This document shows, one piece after another, positions 52,191-60,108 of a stretch of 64,000 bases of DNA; within the stretch, counting starts at the first letter, position 1; the number at the start of each line of letters is the position of its first letter. This DNA comes from Bacteroidaceae bacterium (lineage in GTDB: Bacteria > Bacteroidota > Bacteroidia > Bacteroidales > Bacteroidaceae), in the NCBI GenBank assembly GCA_017458585.1, contig JAFTAJ010000030.1, positions 34,181 to 98,180 of the forward strand. Direction: 5' to 3'. The notes beneath the pieces were generated by a model. The model was not told the origin of the DNA. It saw nothing but the letters and a program-made list of their open reading frames with translations, and did no database searches. The translations under genes were made by a program, and so were the position numbers.

Positions 52191-52967
52191 TCAGCGGACA
52201 ACGACCGGGTTCGTATTTACCGTAGTAAGGTGAAGAGGAAGTTTGGGCAATCGCTCACGCAGCATGCTCTGCACCAATGCAGGGGTAAGCTGCTCACTCT
52301 CCCAGTGGCCGGTCACAACAACCTGCAGGCGCTGCTCCGTACCGAAGTAGCGATGGTAATGCATCTCGCCAGTGACGAACGCATCGGCTCCCTGCTTCAA
52401 CGCATCTTCGAGCAGAAAATCACCTGCACCGCCACACAGTGCCACCTTACAGATGGGGCTCTTCAGCAGCGCATTACACATCACATGGTCCAATGTCAAC
52501 GAGTCCTTCACCAATGCAATGAACGAAGCGGCATCCATCGGCTCAGTCAGCGTGCCGATGCATCCGCTGCCCCCACCATTGCCGTTATCTCTCAGAAACT
52601 CTACGTTTTGTATGCCGAGGCGATTGGCCAGTGCAAAACTCACACCACCGCGCACGTTATCAAGATTGGTATGGGCGGCATATACGGTGATGTCGTTTTT
52701 TATTGCGTAGCGCACACAGCGCTCCACATAGCCCACATCGCTCACCTGGCGAAGCGGGTGGAACAGCAACGGATGGTGAGCCACAACCATGTTGCAGCTC
52801 TTGGCGACAGCTTCTGCCAGCACAGCCTCTGTCACATCTAGACACAATAATACCCCTGAAACTTCCGCCTCGGGCTCACCCATCTGCAGGCCGGCATTGT
52901 CATACCCGTCCTGCAGAGGCAGAGGCGCGAATACTTCAAGGGTCGCAATGACATCCTTTATTTTCAC
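52191..52967 (-). CDS. NIF3-like dinuclear metal-binding protein
   Basis: 258 residues, GTG start at 52967. The metal ligands are recognisable in VVAHHPLLFHPLR and YAAHTNLDNVRGGV, and near the C-terminus in VTGEMHYHRYF and TGHWESEQ. The family (YbgI/NIF3, also called GTP cyclohydrolase I type 2-like) forms toroidal hexamers; activity is unsettled. First gene of the row nif3, zinc ribbon, secreted protein. The -7 box TACCTTTG is at 52988-52995. Confidence 0.92.
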   Translation of the reverse strand: MKIKDVIATLEVFAPLPLQDGYDNAGLQMGEPEAEVSGVLLCLDVTEAVLAEAVAKSCNMVVAHHPLLFHPLRQVSDVGYVERCVRYAIKNDITVYAAHTNLDNVRGGVSFALANRLGIQNVEFLRDNGNGGGSGCIGTLTEPMDAASFIALVKDSLTLDHVMCNALLKSPICKVALCGGAGDFLLEDALKQGADAFVTGEMHYHRYFGTEQRLQVVVTGHWESEQLTPALVQSMLRERLPKLPLHLTTVNTNPVVVR

Positions 52968-52987
52968 GTTTTCTGCGTTTTGCGCTG

Positions 52988-52995
52988 CAAAGGTA
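52988..52995 (-). promoter_or_regulatory. -7 box of the nif3 gene
   Basis: TACCTTTG on the minus strand, 20 bases before the GTG start. Confidence 0.65.
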
Positions 52996-53089
52996 ATAAA
53001 TATATTTGATATTTGGAATTTGAGAGTTAAAATTTGTGGATTATAGAGGATTTTTCTCCAACAAAGAGGCGCTTTTGCATTTAAATGCG

Positions 53090-53097
53090 TAACTTTG
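53090..53097 (+). promoter_or_regulatory. -7 box of the alkD-like gene
   Basis: TAACTTTG, 31 bases before the ATG at 53129. Confidence 0.65.
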
Positions 53098-53128
53098 GAG
53101 ATGATTACACATTATTAATATATAATAT

Positions 53129-53878
53129 ATGGGGACCGCCAATAAAGTTATTGCAGAAATGATGGCGATGCGCGACGACAAACAGCGCGAAGGTCTGATG
53201 CGTTTCTTCAAAACAGGAGCCGGGCAGTATGGCGAAGGCGATGAGTTTCTTGGCATAAAGGTGCCGCAAGTCCGTGACGTGGTGAAGCGCCACCCCGATG
53301 TGCCCATCGACGAGATACCGGCATTGCTGACCAGCACCAGGCACGAGATAAGGCTATGCGGGCTGCTACTAATGGTAGCGCAGTTCGAGAGGCTCGCCAC
53401 TAAACGACTTGCCAACGATAAGGAAGCTATACTGAAACGCGACGAGATAGTGAGTATGTACCTGCAATATGCGCAGCAGGCAAACAACTGGGACCTGGTG
53501 GATCTCTCCGCGCCAAAGATAATAGGCCACTGGCTGATGCTACCCTCGCATATCAACGATAAACAGAAGATTATGGATCGCCTGGCGCATAGCAGCTGCC
53601 TATGGGAGCAACGCATAAGCATGGTGTGCACATGGAAGACACTGCAGCTGGGCGACACCTCATGGTGTCTGCGCTACGCAAAGATACATCTGCACCACCA
53701 TCACGACTTGATGCACAAGGCCGTAGGCTGGATGCTACGCGAGATGGGCAAGAGGGTGAGCATGGATCTACTGCGCGACTTCCTACGCCGCCACGCCCAC
53801 GAGATGCCCCGTACAGCGTTGCGCTACGCTATAGAGAAGATGGACGATAGAGAACGACAAGAATGGATGAGGGCATAA
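53129..53878 (+). CDS. DNA alkylation repair protein (AlkD-like HEAT-repeat glycosylase)
   Basis: 249 residues built of HEAT-like helical pairs. AlkD-type enzymes remove N3- and N7-alkylated purines without flipping the base. The family stretch FLGIKVPQVRDVVKRHPDVP and the region NNWDLVDLSAPKIIGHWL, with the Trp-Asp pair important in AlkD, are present. The next gene, 13 bases on, looks like a second alkylation glycosylase relative. Confidence 0.9.
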   Translation: MGTANKVIAEMMAMRDDKQREGLMRFFKTGAGQYGEGDEFLGIKVPQVRDVVKRHPDVPIDEIPALLTSTRHEIRLCGLLLMVAQFERLATKRLANDKEAILKRDEIVSMYLQYAQQANNWDLVDLSAPKIIGHWLMLPSHINDKQKIMDRLAHSSCLWEQRISMVCTWKTLQLGDTSWCLRYAKIHLHHHHDLMHKAVGWMLREMGKRVSMDLLRDFLRRHAHEMPRTALRYAIEKMDDRERQEWMRA

Positions 53879-53891
53879 ATATAATATAAAT

Positions 53892-54557
53892 ATGGTTAAA
53901 ATAGACTCTGCTGCGGCGTTGATAGAACTGATACAGGAAATTGGTTTCCTGCCCTTGCTGGAGAGCGGCATCGCGGGATATTGTGCTGAGGACATAGTGG
54001 ACGACGACTGCCGCTACGTGGTATTTGCTGACGGCGGATGGGACTGGCCGTTGTGGAAATGGAAGGGGCCGGTGGTGAGCGACGGCAAGTGCGTATATGG
54101 CAAATTCTTTGCGAAGAAGGCGGGATTTGTTAGCCTGGAGTGGTGGCCAGACCTTTACAACTACCGCCGTAATGCGAGTCGCACACTGGAGCCCGACTCA
54201 GTGGAAGATATGATTATTGCTACGCTGAAGGAACAAGGCAGCATGATTACGCGCCAGCTGCGGAAGGAATGCGGCTTTACCGGGCCGAAGATGCGAGGCT
54301 TGTTTGACAGCTATATCACGCGTTTACAAATGGCATGCCACATTGTGACGCAGGACTTCGTGTATCCCCGTGACAAACACGGCAGGGAATACGGCTGGGG
54401 CTGGTCACAGCTTACCACGCCAGAGATGCTATACGGCCGTGAAGCCTGCCTGTGTGAGCGCACCGCCGAGGAGTCGTACAAGAAGATGTACGACCACTTG
54501 ACCACCCTCCTACCTCACGCAAATGGCAAGCAGATTGAGCGACTTATTAAGATTTAA
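53892..54557 (+). CDS. AlkZ/YcaQ-related protein
   Basis: 221 residues. The sequence (FLPLLESGIAGYCAEDI, DWPLWKWKGPV, YGKFFAKKAGFVSLEWWPDL, YNYRRNA) matches my recollection of the AlkZ-related group, short relatives of the winged-helix crosslink glycosylase YcaQ/AlkZ. A winged-helix-like part is at about 100-150. It lacks the length of full AlkZ (about 400 residues), so activity is uncertain. Co-transcription with the AlkD-like gene supports a role in repair of alkylated or crosslinked DNA. Confidence 0.65.
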   Translation: MVKIDSAAALIELIQEIGFLPLLESGIAGYCAEDIVDDDCRYVVFADGGWDWPLWKWKGPVVSDGKCVYGKFFAKKAGFVSLEWWPDLYNYRRNASRTLEPDSVEDMIIATLKEQGSMITRQLRKECGFTGPKMRGLFDSYITRLQMACHIVTQDFVYPRDKHGREYGWGWSQLTTPEMLYGREACLCERTAEESYKKMYDHLTTLLPHANGKQIERLIKI

Positions 54558-54561
54558 TCAT

Positions 54562-54579
54562 CTTTTTTAGCTAAAAAAG
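54562..54579. terminator. AT palindrome after the AlkZ-related gene
   Basis: CTTTTTTAGCTAAAAAAG is a perfect 18-base palindrome 4 bases after the stop; a weak terminator at best. Confidence 0.35.
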
Positions 54580-54599
54580 AATAAGTTAGGCGAAAAAAA

Positions 54600-54630
54600 T
54601 TTGTCAGTTCACAAAATATTTGTAATTTCG
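54600..54630 (+). promoter_or_regulatory. Promoter of the HU gene
   Basis: TTTG (54600-54603), 19 bases, TAATTTCG (54623-54630), followed by CGGCGC. Ideal spacing, TTCG variant of the -7 box. Confidence 0.75.
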
Positions 54631-54673
54631 CGGCGCAAAATATAACAATTAACCTTATAAAGATTTATTTAAT

Positions 54674-54958
54674 ATGACTAAAGCAGAACTCGTAGCTGTA
54701 ATCGCTGGCAAGACTGGCATTGACAAGGCCACCACTCTGGTAGCAGTGGAAGCATTTATGGAGACTGTAAAAGACACCATGATAAGTGGTGAGAACGTGT
54801 ATCTTCGTGGCTTCGGAAGTTTTATCCTGAAGAAGAGGGCTCAGAAGACCGCTCGCAACATTTCCAAGAATGTGAGCATCACCGTGCCCGAGCACAATAT
54901 CCCTGCTTTTAAGCCTGCAAAGACTTTCGGCACCGCTATTGCAAAAGCAAAGAAGTAA
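54674..54958 (+). CDS. HU family DNA-binding protein
   Basis: 94 residues, the canonical size. MTKAELVAVIAGKTGIDKAT, then VYLRGFGSFILKKRAQKTAR (the GFGSF DNA-binding arm) and NIPAFKPAKTF. Nucleoid-associated protein that bends DNA. Own promoter and, after 41 bases, the tiny mS38-like gene in the same transcript. Confidence 0.95.
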   Translation: MTKAELVAVIAGKTGIDKATTLVAVEAFMETVKDTMISGENVYLRGFGSFILKKRAQKTARNISKNVSITVPEHNIPAFKPAKTFGTAIAKAKK

Positions 54959-54999
54959 TCAATCTAACAAGCAAACAATAACCTATAAACTTTTTAGTT

Positions 55000-55089
55000 A
55001 TGCCTAACGGAAAAAAGAAGAAGAGACATAAGATGTCTACTCACAAGCGTAAGAAGAGACTAAGAAAGAACAGACATAAGAACAAGTAA
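55000..55089 (+). CDS. 29-residue basic protein of the AURKAIP1/COX24 (mS38-like) family
   Basis: The frame reads MPNGKKKKRHKMSTHKRKKR, then LRKNRHKNK and stop. Its KMxxHKRKKRxRKNRHK pattern is that of the AURKAIP1/COX24 domain, the core of mitochondrial ribosomal protein mS38, and near-identical 29-residue proteins occur across Bacteroidetes. It is probably a small-subunit ribosomal protein. More than half of the residues are Lys, Arg or His. It lies between HU and a terminator-like hairpin. Confidence 0.85.
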   Translation: MPNGKKKKRHKMSTHKRKKRLRKNRHKNK

Positions 55090-55111
55090 ACTTTTGCCTG
55101 TAGAAAGTTAA

Positions 55112-55145
55112 ATTTGCCGCGTCGCTTAGGCGAAGCGGCAATTTT
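55112..55145 (+). terminator. Terminator after the HU/mS38-like transcript
   Basis: TTGCCGC/GCGGCAA outer stem with an inner TCGC/GCGA, TTAG loop and T4. Confidence 0.75.
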
Positions 55146-55165
55146 AAAAAGTAAAAGATTAGAAA

Positions 55166-56740
55166 ATGACTAGCGAACTTGTTATTGACTCTCAGAAGAA
55201 TGGGATCAGCATTGCTCTGCTGGAAGACGGCAAACTCATGGAGTTTCAGAAGGAAGAGCAGCAGCAGTCCTATTCTGCGGGCAACATGTATCTGGCTAAG
55301 GTTAAGAAACTGATGCCAGGACTTAATGCCTGCTTTGTTGATGTGGGTCATGAACGCGACGCTTTTTTACATTTTTTTGATCTGGGACCAACCTATTATT
55401 CTTTCCAAAAATATCTTAAACAGGTACGAAGCAACAGCCGCAAGTTGTTTAGTATCACCAAGGCAACGCGCCAACCCATTCTGGCCAAAGACGGCACCAT
55501 ACAAGATGTGCTTAAAGTGGGCGACGAAGTGCTGGTACAAATTGTCAAGGAGCCTATCTCTACCAAGGGACCACGCCTAAGTTGCGAACTGAATTTCGCT
55601 GGGCGACTCCTGATTCTTATCCCCTTCGAAAACAAGGTATCAGTATCCACTAAGATTAAATCTACCGCCGAACGCAACAGGCTGAAGCAGATCATCTCCA
55701 GCATCCTGCCCCCCAACTTCGGAGTGATAGTGCGCACGGTGGCTGAGGGCAAACGCGCCGCTCAGCTAGACATGGAACTCAAAGTGCTGCTCAAGCGCTG
55801 GGAGACAGCAATGGCAGCAGTGCAGAAGTGTAAAAAACTGCCGTCGCTAGTGTATGAAGAAACGAGTCGTTCGGTAGGATTGCTGAGAGATTTGTTTAAC
55901 CCCTCTTACGAAGCAATCCATGTTAACGACTCCAGCACCTACGACGAGGTGAAGGACTACCTAAAAGTGATTGCACCTGAGAAAGAGAATATTGTGAAGC
56001 TCTATCAAGGCGACATTCCTATTTTCGACAAGTTTGCCGTAACGAAGCAAATAAAATCGTCGTTTGGCAAGACTGTCACTTTCAAGCGTGGTGCCTACCT
56101 TGTGATTGAGCATACGGAGGCTCTGCATGTAATAGACGTTAATAGCGGCAACCGCTCCAAGAACTCCGAATCGCAGGAGCTCGGAGCATACGATGTAAAC
56201 ATAGGGGCAGCCGAAGAGATTGCGCGCCAGCTGAGACTGCGCGATATCGGCGGCATTATTATCATTGATTTTATTGATATGGCAGAGGCTGAACACCGCG
56301 ACCAACTCTACAAATACATGATGGAGATCATGAAGCAAGACCGCTCGCGCCACAACATACTGCCTCTGAGCAAATTCGGGCTGATGCAGATTACCCGCCA
56401 GCGAGTGCGCCCCGCCATGGATGTAGTGGTTGAGGAAGAATGTCCCACATGCTTTGGCACCGGTCATATCAAATCGAGCCTCTTATTCACTGACACACTG
56501 GAAAGAAAGATTAAGATATTGGTAACAGAACTGAAACATACAAAATTGCGTCTGTATGTTCACCCATACGTATTCGCTTACATCAATCAAGGTCTATTGT
56601 CCATCAAACAACGATGGAGGATGAAATATGGCCTTAGTCTCAAGATTCTCCCCGACCAAAGCTTGGCTATGCTGCAATACCGCTTTGTTGATAAGACCGG
56701 CGAAGAGATTGACATGAAGGAAGAGCACGAGTTGCTGTAA
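55166..56740 (+). CDS. rng: Ribonuclease G/E family endoribonuclease
   Basis: 524 residues. An S1 domain is at about residues 38-120 (NMYLAKVKKLMPGLNACFVDVGHERDAFL), followed by the RNase H-like/DNase I-like catalytic part: the metal-binding acids in LHVIDVNSGNRS and GGIIIIDFIDMAE, and the zinc-link CPTCFGTGHI. There is no long disordered C-terminal scaffold as in E. coli RNase E, so it is G-like in size. It processes rRNA and mRNA. It lies just after the HU terminator and ends at a strong hairpin. Confidence 0.94.
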   Translation: MTSELVIDSQKNGISIALLEDGKLMEFQKEEQQQSYSAGNMYLAKVKKLMPGLNACFVDVGHERDAFLHFFDLGPTYYSFQKYLKQVRSNSRKLFSITKATRQPILAKDGTIQDVLKVGDEVLVQIVKEPISTKGPRLSCELNFAGRLLILIPFENKVSVSTKIKSTAERNRLKQIISSILPPNFGVIVRTVAEGKRAAQLDMELKVLLKRWETAMAAVQKCKKLPSLVYEETSRSVGLLRDLFNPSYEAIHVNDSSTYDEVKDYLKVIAPEKENIVKLYQGDIPIFDKFAVTKQIKSSFGKTVTFKRGAYLVIEHTEALHVIDVNSGNRSKNSESQELGAYDVNIGAAEEIARQLRLRDIGGIIIIDFIDMAEAEHRDQLYKYMMEIMKQDRSRHNILPLSKFGLMQITRQRVRPAMDVVVEEECPTCFGTGHIKSSLLFTDTLERKIKILVTELKHTKLRLYVHPYVFAYINQGLLSIKQRWRMKYGLSLKILPDQSLAMLQYRFVDKTGEEIDMKEEHELL

Positions 56741-56754
56741 GCACAGACCACATA

Positions 56755-56793
56755 GAATAATCCCCTGCACCATTTGATTGCAGGGGATTATTC
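56755..56793. terminator. Bidirectional terminator between rng and obg
   Basis: A perfect 15-bp stem (GAATAATCCCCTGCA / TGCAGGGGATTATTC) with a 9-base loop between two convergent genes. No clear T-run. Confidence 0.7.
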
Positions 56794-56824
56794 ATAACTC
56801 TGGAACTTTGGAACTTTAGAACTC
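56793..56824. repeat. Short-word repeat (AACTCTGG/AACTTTGG/AACTTTAG)
   Basis: Four 8-base units just before the obg stop codon region. Confidence 0.6.
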
Positions 56825-56827
56825 TCC

Positions 56828-57982
56828 TTATTCCTCAATATATATTATCTCCTCCTCGGTGTCTTCATCATCGGGAATGTCGTCCTCCCATCCGGCAAAG
56901 TCGGCAGCCACAGTGCGCAGATCCATATCGCGATGGACAAGACTGTCGTTTCCATCCATATTGCCGGCTATCTTGTTGCTCTCACTATTCAGTTCACGCC
57001 AGATGATATTCTTCAACTCTGGAATACCCTGCTGCGTGGGAGCAGAGATAAAGACCACGGGGACATCCTCGGGGAGTGCGTCCGTCAGTTCCTGATGAAG
57101 CATCGCCATCAGCTCCTCGTCTATCAGATCGCATTTGGTGACGGCAAGGATGCGCTTCTTGTCCAGAATCTCCGGATTAAACTTGCGCAACTCGTTGAGC
57201 AGAATCTCGTATGAATCCGTTATATTGTCAGCATTGCAATCGACCAGGAAGAGGAGCAACGAGTTCCGCTCGATATGACGTAGAAAGCGCAGACCGATGC
57301 CCTTGCCCTCGCTGGCCCCTTCAATGATGCCCGGAATATCGGCCATCACAAAAGACTTGCCCTCAATGTAAGGCACAATGCCTAGCGAGGGTTCGAGTGT
57401 AGTAAAGGGATAGTTGGCGATCTTGGGACGGGCCGATGACACACAGCTCAGCAGTGTGCTCTTGCCTGCATTGGGGAAACCCACCAGTCCCACATCGGCC
57501 AGCAGTTTCAGCTGAAGGATGACTTTCATCTCCTGCATCGGCTCACCAGGCTGAGCATAGCGCGGAGCTTTGTTGGTGGCAGTGGCAAACTCCTTGTTGC
57601 CCAGTCCGCCACGGCCGCCCTTGAGTAGCATTACCTCCTGGCCGTCGCTGACCACATCGCAGATATACTCGCCAGTATCGCCATTGTAGGCCACTGTGCC
57701 AAGTGGCACCTCTATATACTTGTCCTCACCTTGGGCACCAGTGGAGCAGCAATCGCCGCCATTACCACCGTTGCCGGCAAAGACATGACGTTCATAGCGC
57801 AGATGGAGCAGTGTCCAATAGTTATGGTTACCGCGCAGATAGACATGACCGCCCCTGCCTCCATTGCCACCGTCAGGTCCGCCATTGGGCTGATACTTGG
57901 CGCGATGCAGGTGCATACTACCCCGCCCTCCCTTACCGGAACGGCAAAGTATCTTCACATAATCTACGAAGTTGGATTCCAC
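56828..57982 (-). CDS. obg: GTPase Obg
   Basis: 384 residues. Essential ribosome-assembly and stress GTPase. The glycine-rich Obg fold fills residues 1-158 (RSGKGGRGSMHLHRAKYQPN, GGPDGGNGGRGGHVYLRG). The G domain has GFPNAGKSTLLS (G1), DIPGIIEGAS (G3) and TKCD (G4). A short acidic C-terminal tail (DEDTEEEIIYIEE) follows. It is 18 bases downstream of adk on the same transcript. Confidence 0.97.
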   Translation of the reverse strand: MESNFVDYVKILCRSGKGGRGSMHLHRAKYQPNGGPDGGNGGRGGHVYLRGNHNYWTLLHLRYERHVFAGNGGNGGDCCSTGAQGEDKYIEVPLGTVAYNGDTGEYICDVVSDGQEVMLLKGGRGGLGNKEFATATNKAPRYAQPGEPMQEMKVILQLKLLADVGLVGFPNAGKSTLLSCVSSARPKIANYPFTTLEPSLGIVPYIEGKSFVMADIPGIIEGASEGKGIGLRFLRHIERNSLLLFLVDCNADNITDSYEILLNELRKFNPEILDKKRILAVTKCDLIDEELMAMLHQELTDALPEDVPVVFISAPTQQGIPELKNIIWRELNSESNKIAGNMDGNDSLVHRDMDLRTVAADFAGWEDDIPDDEDTEEEIIYIEE

Positions 57983-58000
57983 TATGTGACGATTTGGGCG

Positions 58001-58582
58001 TTAGGCGTTCTCCTTGTCGAGGAAGCTGAATATTGCATCCAGCATACCTTCCTTGCTGGGATTGTCGCTCCAACAGAAAGTGTGGCGAATACCCTCACGC
58101 TCAAACCACTCTGCCAAAGGAGCGGTCTGCTTGTGATAGACCTCGAAGCGTGCCTTGATGGTAGTCTCGTTATCGTCGGCACGTCCCTGCTCGATGGCTC
58201 TGTTGAGCAGACGAGCCATCAGGATATCCTCCTCCACCACAAGCTCAATCATCATACCCATGTCATGGCCACGCTCCGCAAGCATCTTCTTAAGAGCCTC
58301 AGCCTGCGGTATGGTACGCGGGAAGCCATCAAAGATGACACCCTTGCCTGCTGGCAGAGCGTCATAAACCTTCGCCAAGATGCTGATCATCAACTCGTCG
58401 GGAATGAGCTGACCTTTGTCAATATAACTCTGCGCTATCTTGCCCAGCTCACTGCCGGCCTTGATCTCACCACGCAGCACATCGCCGGTGGAGATATGGC
58501 TCATGCCATAACGCTTAACAATCTCGTCACTGTAGGTGCCTTTGCCACTGCCGGGGGCTCCAAAGATAATAATGTTCTTCAT
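58001..58582 (-). CDS. adk: Adenylate kinase
   Basis: 193 residues, the short form. Interconverts ATP, ADP and AMP. P-loop FGAPGSGKGTYSDEI, the AMP-binding FDGFPRTIPQAEAL and a short lid without zinc cysteines. Part of hpt-adk-obg. Confidence 0.96.
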   Translation of the reverse strand: MKNIIIFGAPGSGKGTYSDEIVKRYGMSHISTGDVLRGEIKAGSELGKIAQSYIDKGQLIPDELMISILAKVYDALPAGKGVIFDGFPRTIPQAEALKKMLAERGHDMGMMIELVVEEDILMARLLNRAIEQGRADDNETTIKARFEVYHKQTAPLAEWFEREGIRHTFCWSDNPSKEGMLDAIFSFLDKENA

Positions 58583-58588
58583 AATATA

Positions 58589-59137
58589 TTACTCCTTAAC
58601 ATATATTGCAGGGAAATTGCGATACAGTCCGTCGTAGTCAAGGCCATAGCCAACGATAAACGCATCGGGTATTTCAAAGCAACTGTAATCAACCTTCACG
58701 TCATGGCACAGGCGGCTTGGCTTGGTGAACAAAGCAGCCACATCCAGAGTGCGCGGCTTATACTGTCGCAGGTCTTTGAGCAGACAATTCATGCTGAGGC
58801 CCGTGTCCACAATATCTTCAACCACCACCACGCGGCGGTCTTTCAGCTTTTCGACATCGAGGCCAGGATACATCGTAACTTTGCCGGTGGAGTCGGCACC
58901 ACTGTAGGAGGATATGCGCAGGAACTGCAGTTCACACAATCCCTCGTAGTTCCTCACCAGGTCGGCTGCAAAGATAAAGGCGCCCTTCAGGATGCACAGA
59001 AAGACCGGCACTTCGGTATTGCCCATATCTTTACGTATCTGCTGAGCCAGCTGTACTATCTTCTCTTCAATCTCTTGGGCGCTAATCAGTCGCTTGAATG
59101 TTGCGCCATTTGTTTTGATTATCTCTGGATCGTTCAT
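58589..59137 (-). CDS. hpt: Hypoxanthine phosphoribosyltransferase
   Basis: 182 residues. Purine salvage with PRPP. PRPP-binding loop VVVVEDIVDTGLSM, the N-terminal FKRLISAQEIEEKI and CILKGAFIFAADL, and YGLDYDGLYRNFPAIYV at the end. Six bases upstream of adk. PRPP is supplied by prs at 28716. Confidence 0.95.
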   Translation of the reverse strand: MNDPEIIKTNGATFKRLISAQEIEEKIVQLAQQIRKDMGNTEVPVFLCILKGAFIFAADLVRNYEGLCELQFLRISSYSGADSTGKVTMYPGLDVEKLKDRRVVVVEDIVDTGLSMNCLLKDLRQYKPRTLDVAALFTKPSRLCHDVKVDYSCFEIPDAFIVGYGLDYDGLYRNFPAIYVKE

Positions 59138-59144
59138 ATACTTT

Positions 59145-59190
59145 ATCTACTTTTATCTACTTTTATCTACTTCTATCTACTTCTATCAAT
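59145..59190. repeat. Short-word repeat, 10-base units (TTTTATCTAC)
   Basis: Four units of TTTTATCTAC or TTCTATCTAC and a partial fifth, between hpt and the lipoprotein gene. Confidence 0.75.
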
Positions 59191-60036
59191 TACTTCCTTG
59201 GCATAGTCGGTGAGGTAGTCCTGCAGCTTGTCGTATGGCACTACGCACTCCGGCATACCGGCGGCAAAGCAAGCTATCTCGTAGGCGCCCCAGCCAAACC
59301 ACACTCCATTGGGAGTCAGTGCGGGCTCGGCACCGGGCAGGTCGAAGCTGTCCATCATGTCGGGGTCGCCATTGAAGTACTGCTTTAGCACCTCCTTCTT
59401 GAGCAGCGGCTTCAGTTTGGTCTTCATCGATATCTTGATGATGTCTGCCCACTTGAGCTGTTTGCCTGTGGCGCGGTCAACGCTGAAACGGTACTGCCAC
59501 GGCATACCGTGGGCACCGGCACGATAGTCGTCGCCGCAGCTCTCAAAGGTTACATAGCCGTCGGTCACGTCGCTCACTGAGATATCATCGTCGTAGCTAT
59601 ACTTTGGCCTGTAGTCATCGTCGTCGAAGTCATTCTCTGCAAACATCTCCTCCAGATCACTCTTGGCCTCGGCAACACGGCGCTTCTTGTGGTCCGTGAT
59701 GGCCTGCTTGAAATTCTCCTCGCCCGTGGCACCCTTGATACCGAAGTTGCGCAGCACAGCCTGGCGCATATTCTTCTGGATGTCAGGGTCTTCGGCCACT
59801 GGCATTACTACCTTGACATTGTAGTCCATCCACTGGTCAGAACCAGTCACTACCACAGAGTCGAACTCCACCTTGGGAACTGACTCTTCCTCCACCACAA
59901 CCACTACGCTGTCACTGTCTGCAGCCCCAGTGGCGGCAGCCTCCTCTACCTTGTTGCCTTTGCAACCACCGAGCATCATGACGCCCAGTAGCGCAGCAAC
60001 AATGCTGCCATTGCTAACATAAAACTGTTTTTTCAT
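59173..60036 (-). CDS. Lipoprotein with DUF3298-like domain
   Basis: 287 residues. Signal peptide with lipobox (VAALLGVMMLGGCKGN, Cys25). An acidic Val/Glu-rich linker precedes the folded part, which has the DUF3298 pattern: YTAGAHG-like DDYRAGAHGMPWQYRFSVDR, TGKQLKWADII and LTPNGVWFGWGAYEIACFAAG, where the last motif (usually YEIAPYAAG) is diagnostic. Probably anchored in an envelope membrane facing the periplasm. Function unknown. Confidence 0.85.
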   Translation of the reverse strand: MKKQFYVSNGSIVAALLGVMMLGGCKGNKVEEAAATGAADSDSVVVVVEEESVPKVEFDSVVVTGSDQWMDYNVKVVMPVAEDPDIQKNMRQAVLRNFGIKGATGEENFKQAITDHKKRRVAEAKSDLEEMFAENDFDDDDYRPKYSYDDDISVSDVTDGYVTFESCGDDYRAGAHGMPWQYRFSVDRATGKQLKWADIIKISMKTKLKPLLKKEVLKQYFNGDPDMMDSFDLPGAEPALTPNGVWFGWGAYEIACFAAGMPECVVPYDKLQDYLTDYAKEVIDRSR

Positions 60037-60037
60037 T

Positions 60038-60062
60038 GAGTATTGAGTATTGAGAATTGAGT
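60038..60062. repeat. Short-word repeat (TGAGTAT x3)
   Basis: Three TGAGTAT and one TGAGAAT units just upstream of the lipoprotein ATG. Confidence 0.7.
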
Positions 60063-60108
60063 ATTATGCTGCGAAGTTACAAAAACTTTCGAATGCGGCA
60101 AAGAAAAG

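Noticed and set aside
57731..59206. 491-codon open frame on the plus strand opposite obg, adk and hpt
   Set aside because: It is antisense to three well-identified genes and has no start signal or family resemblance; it is a by-product of GC-rich codon use.
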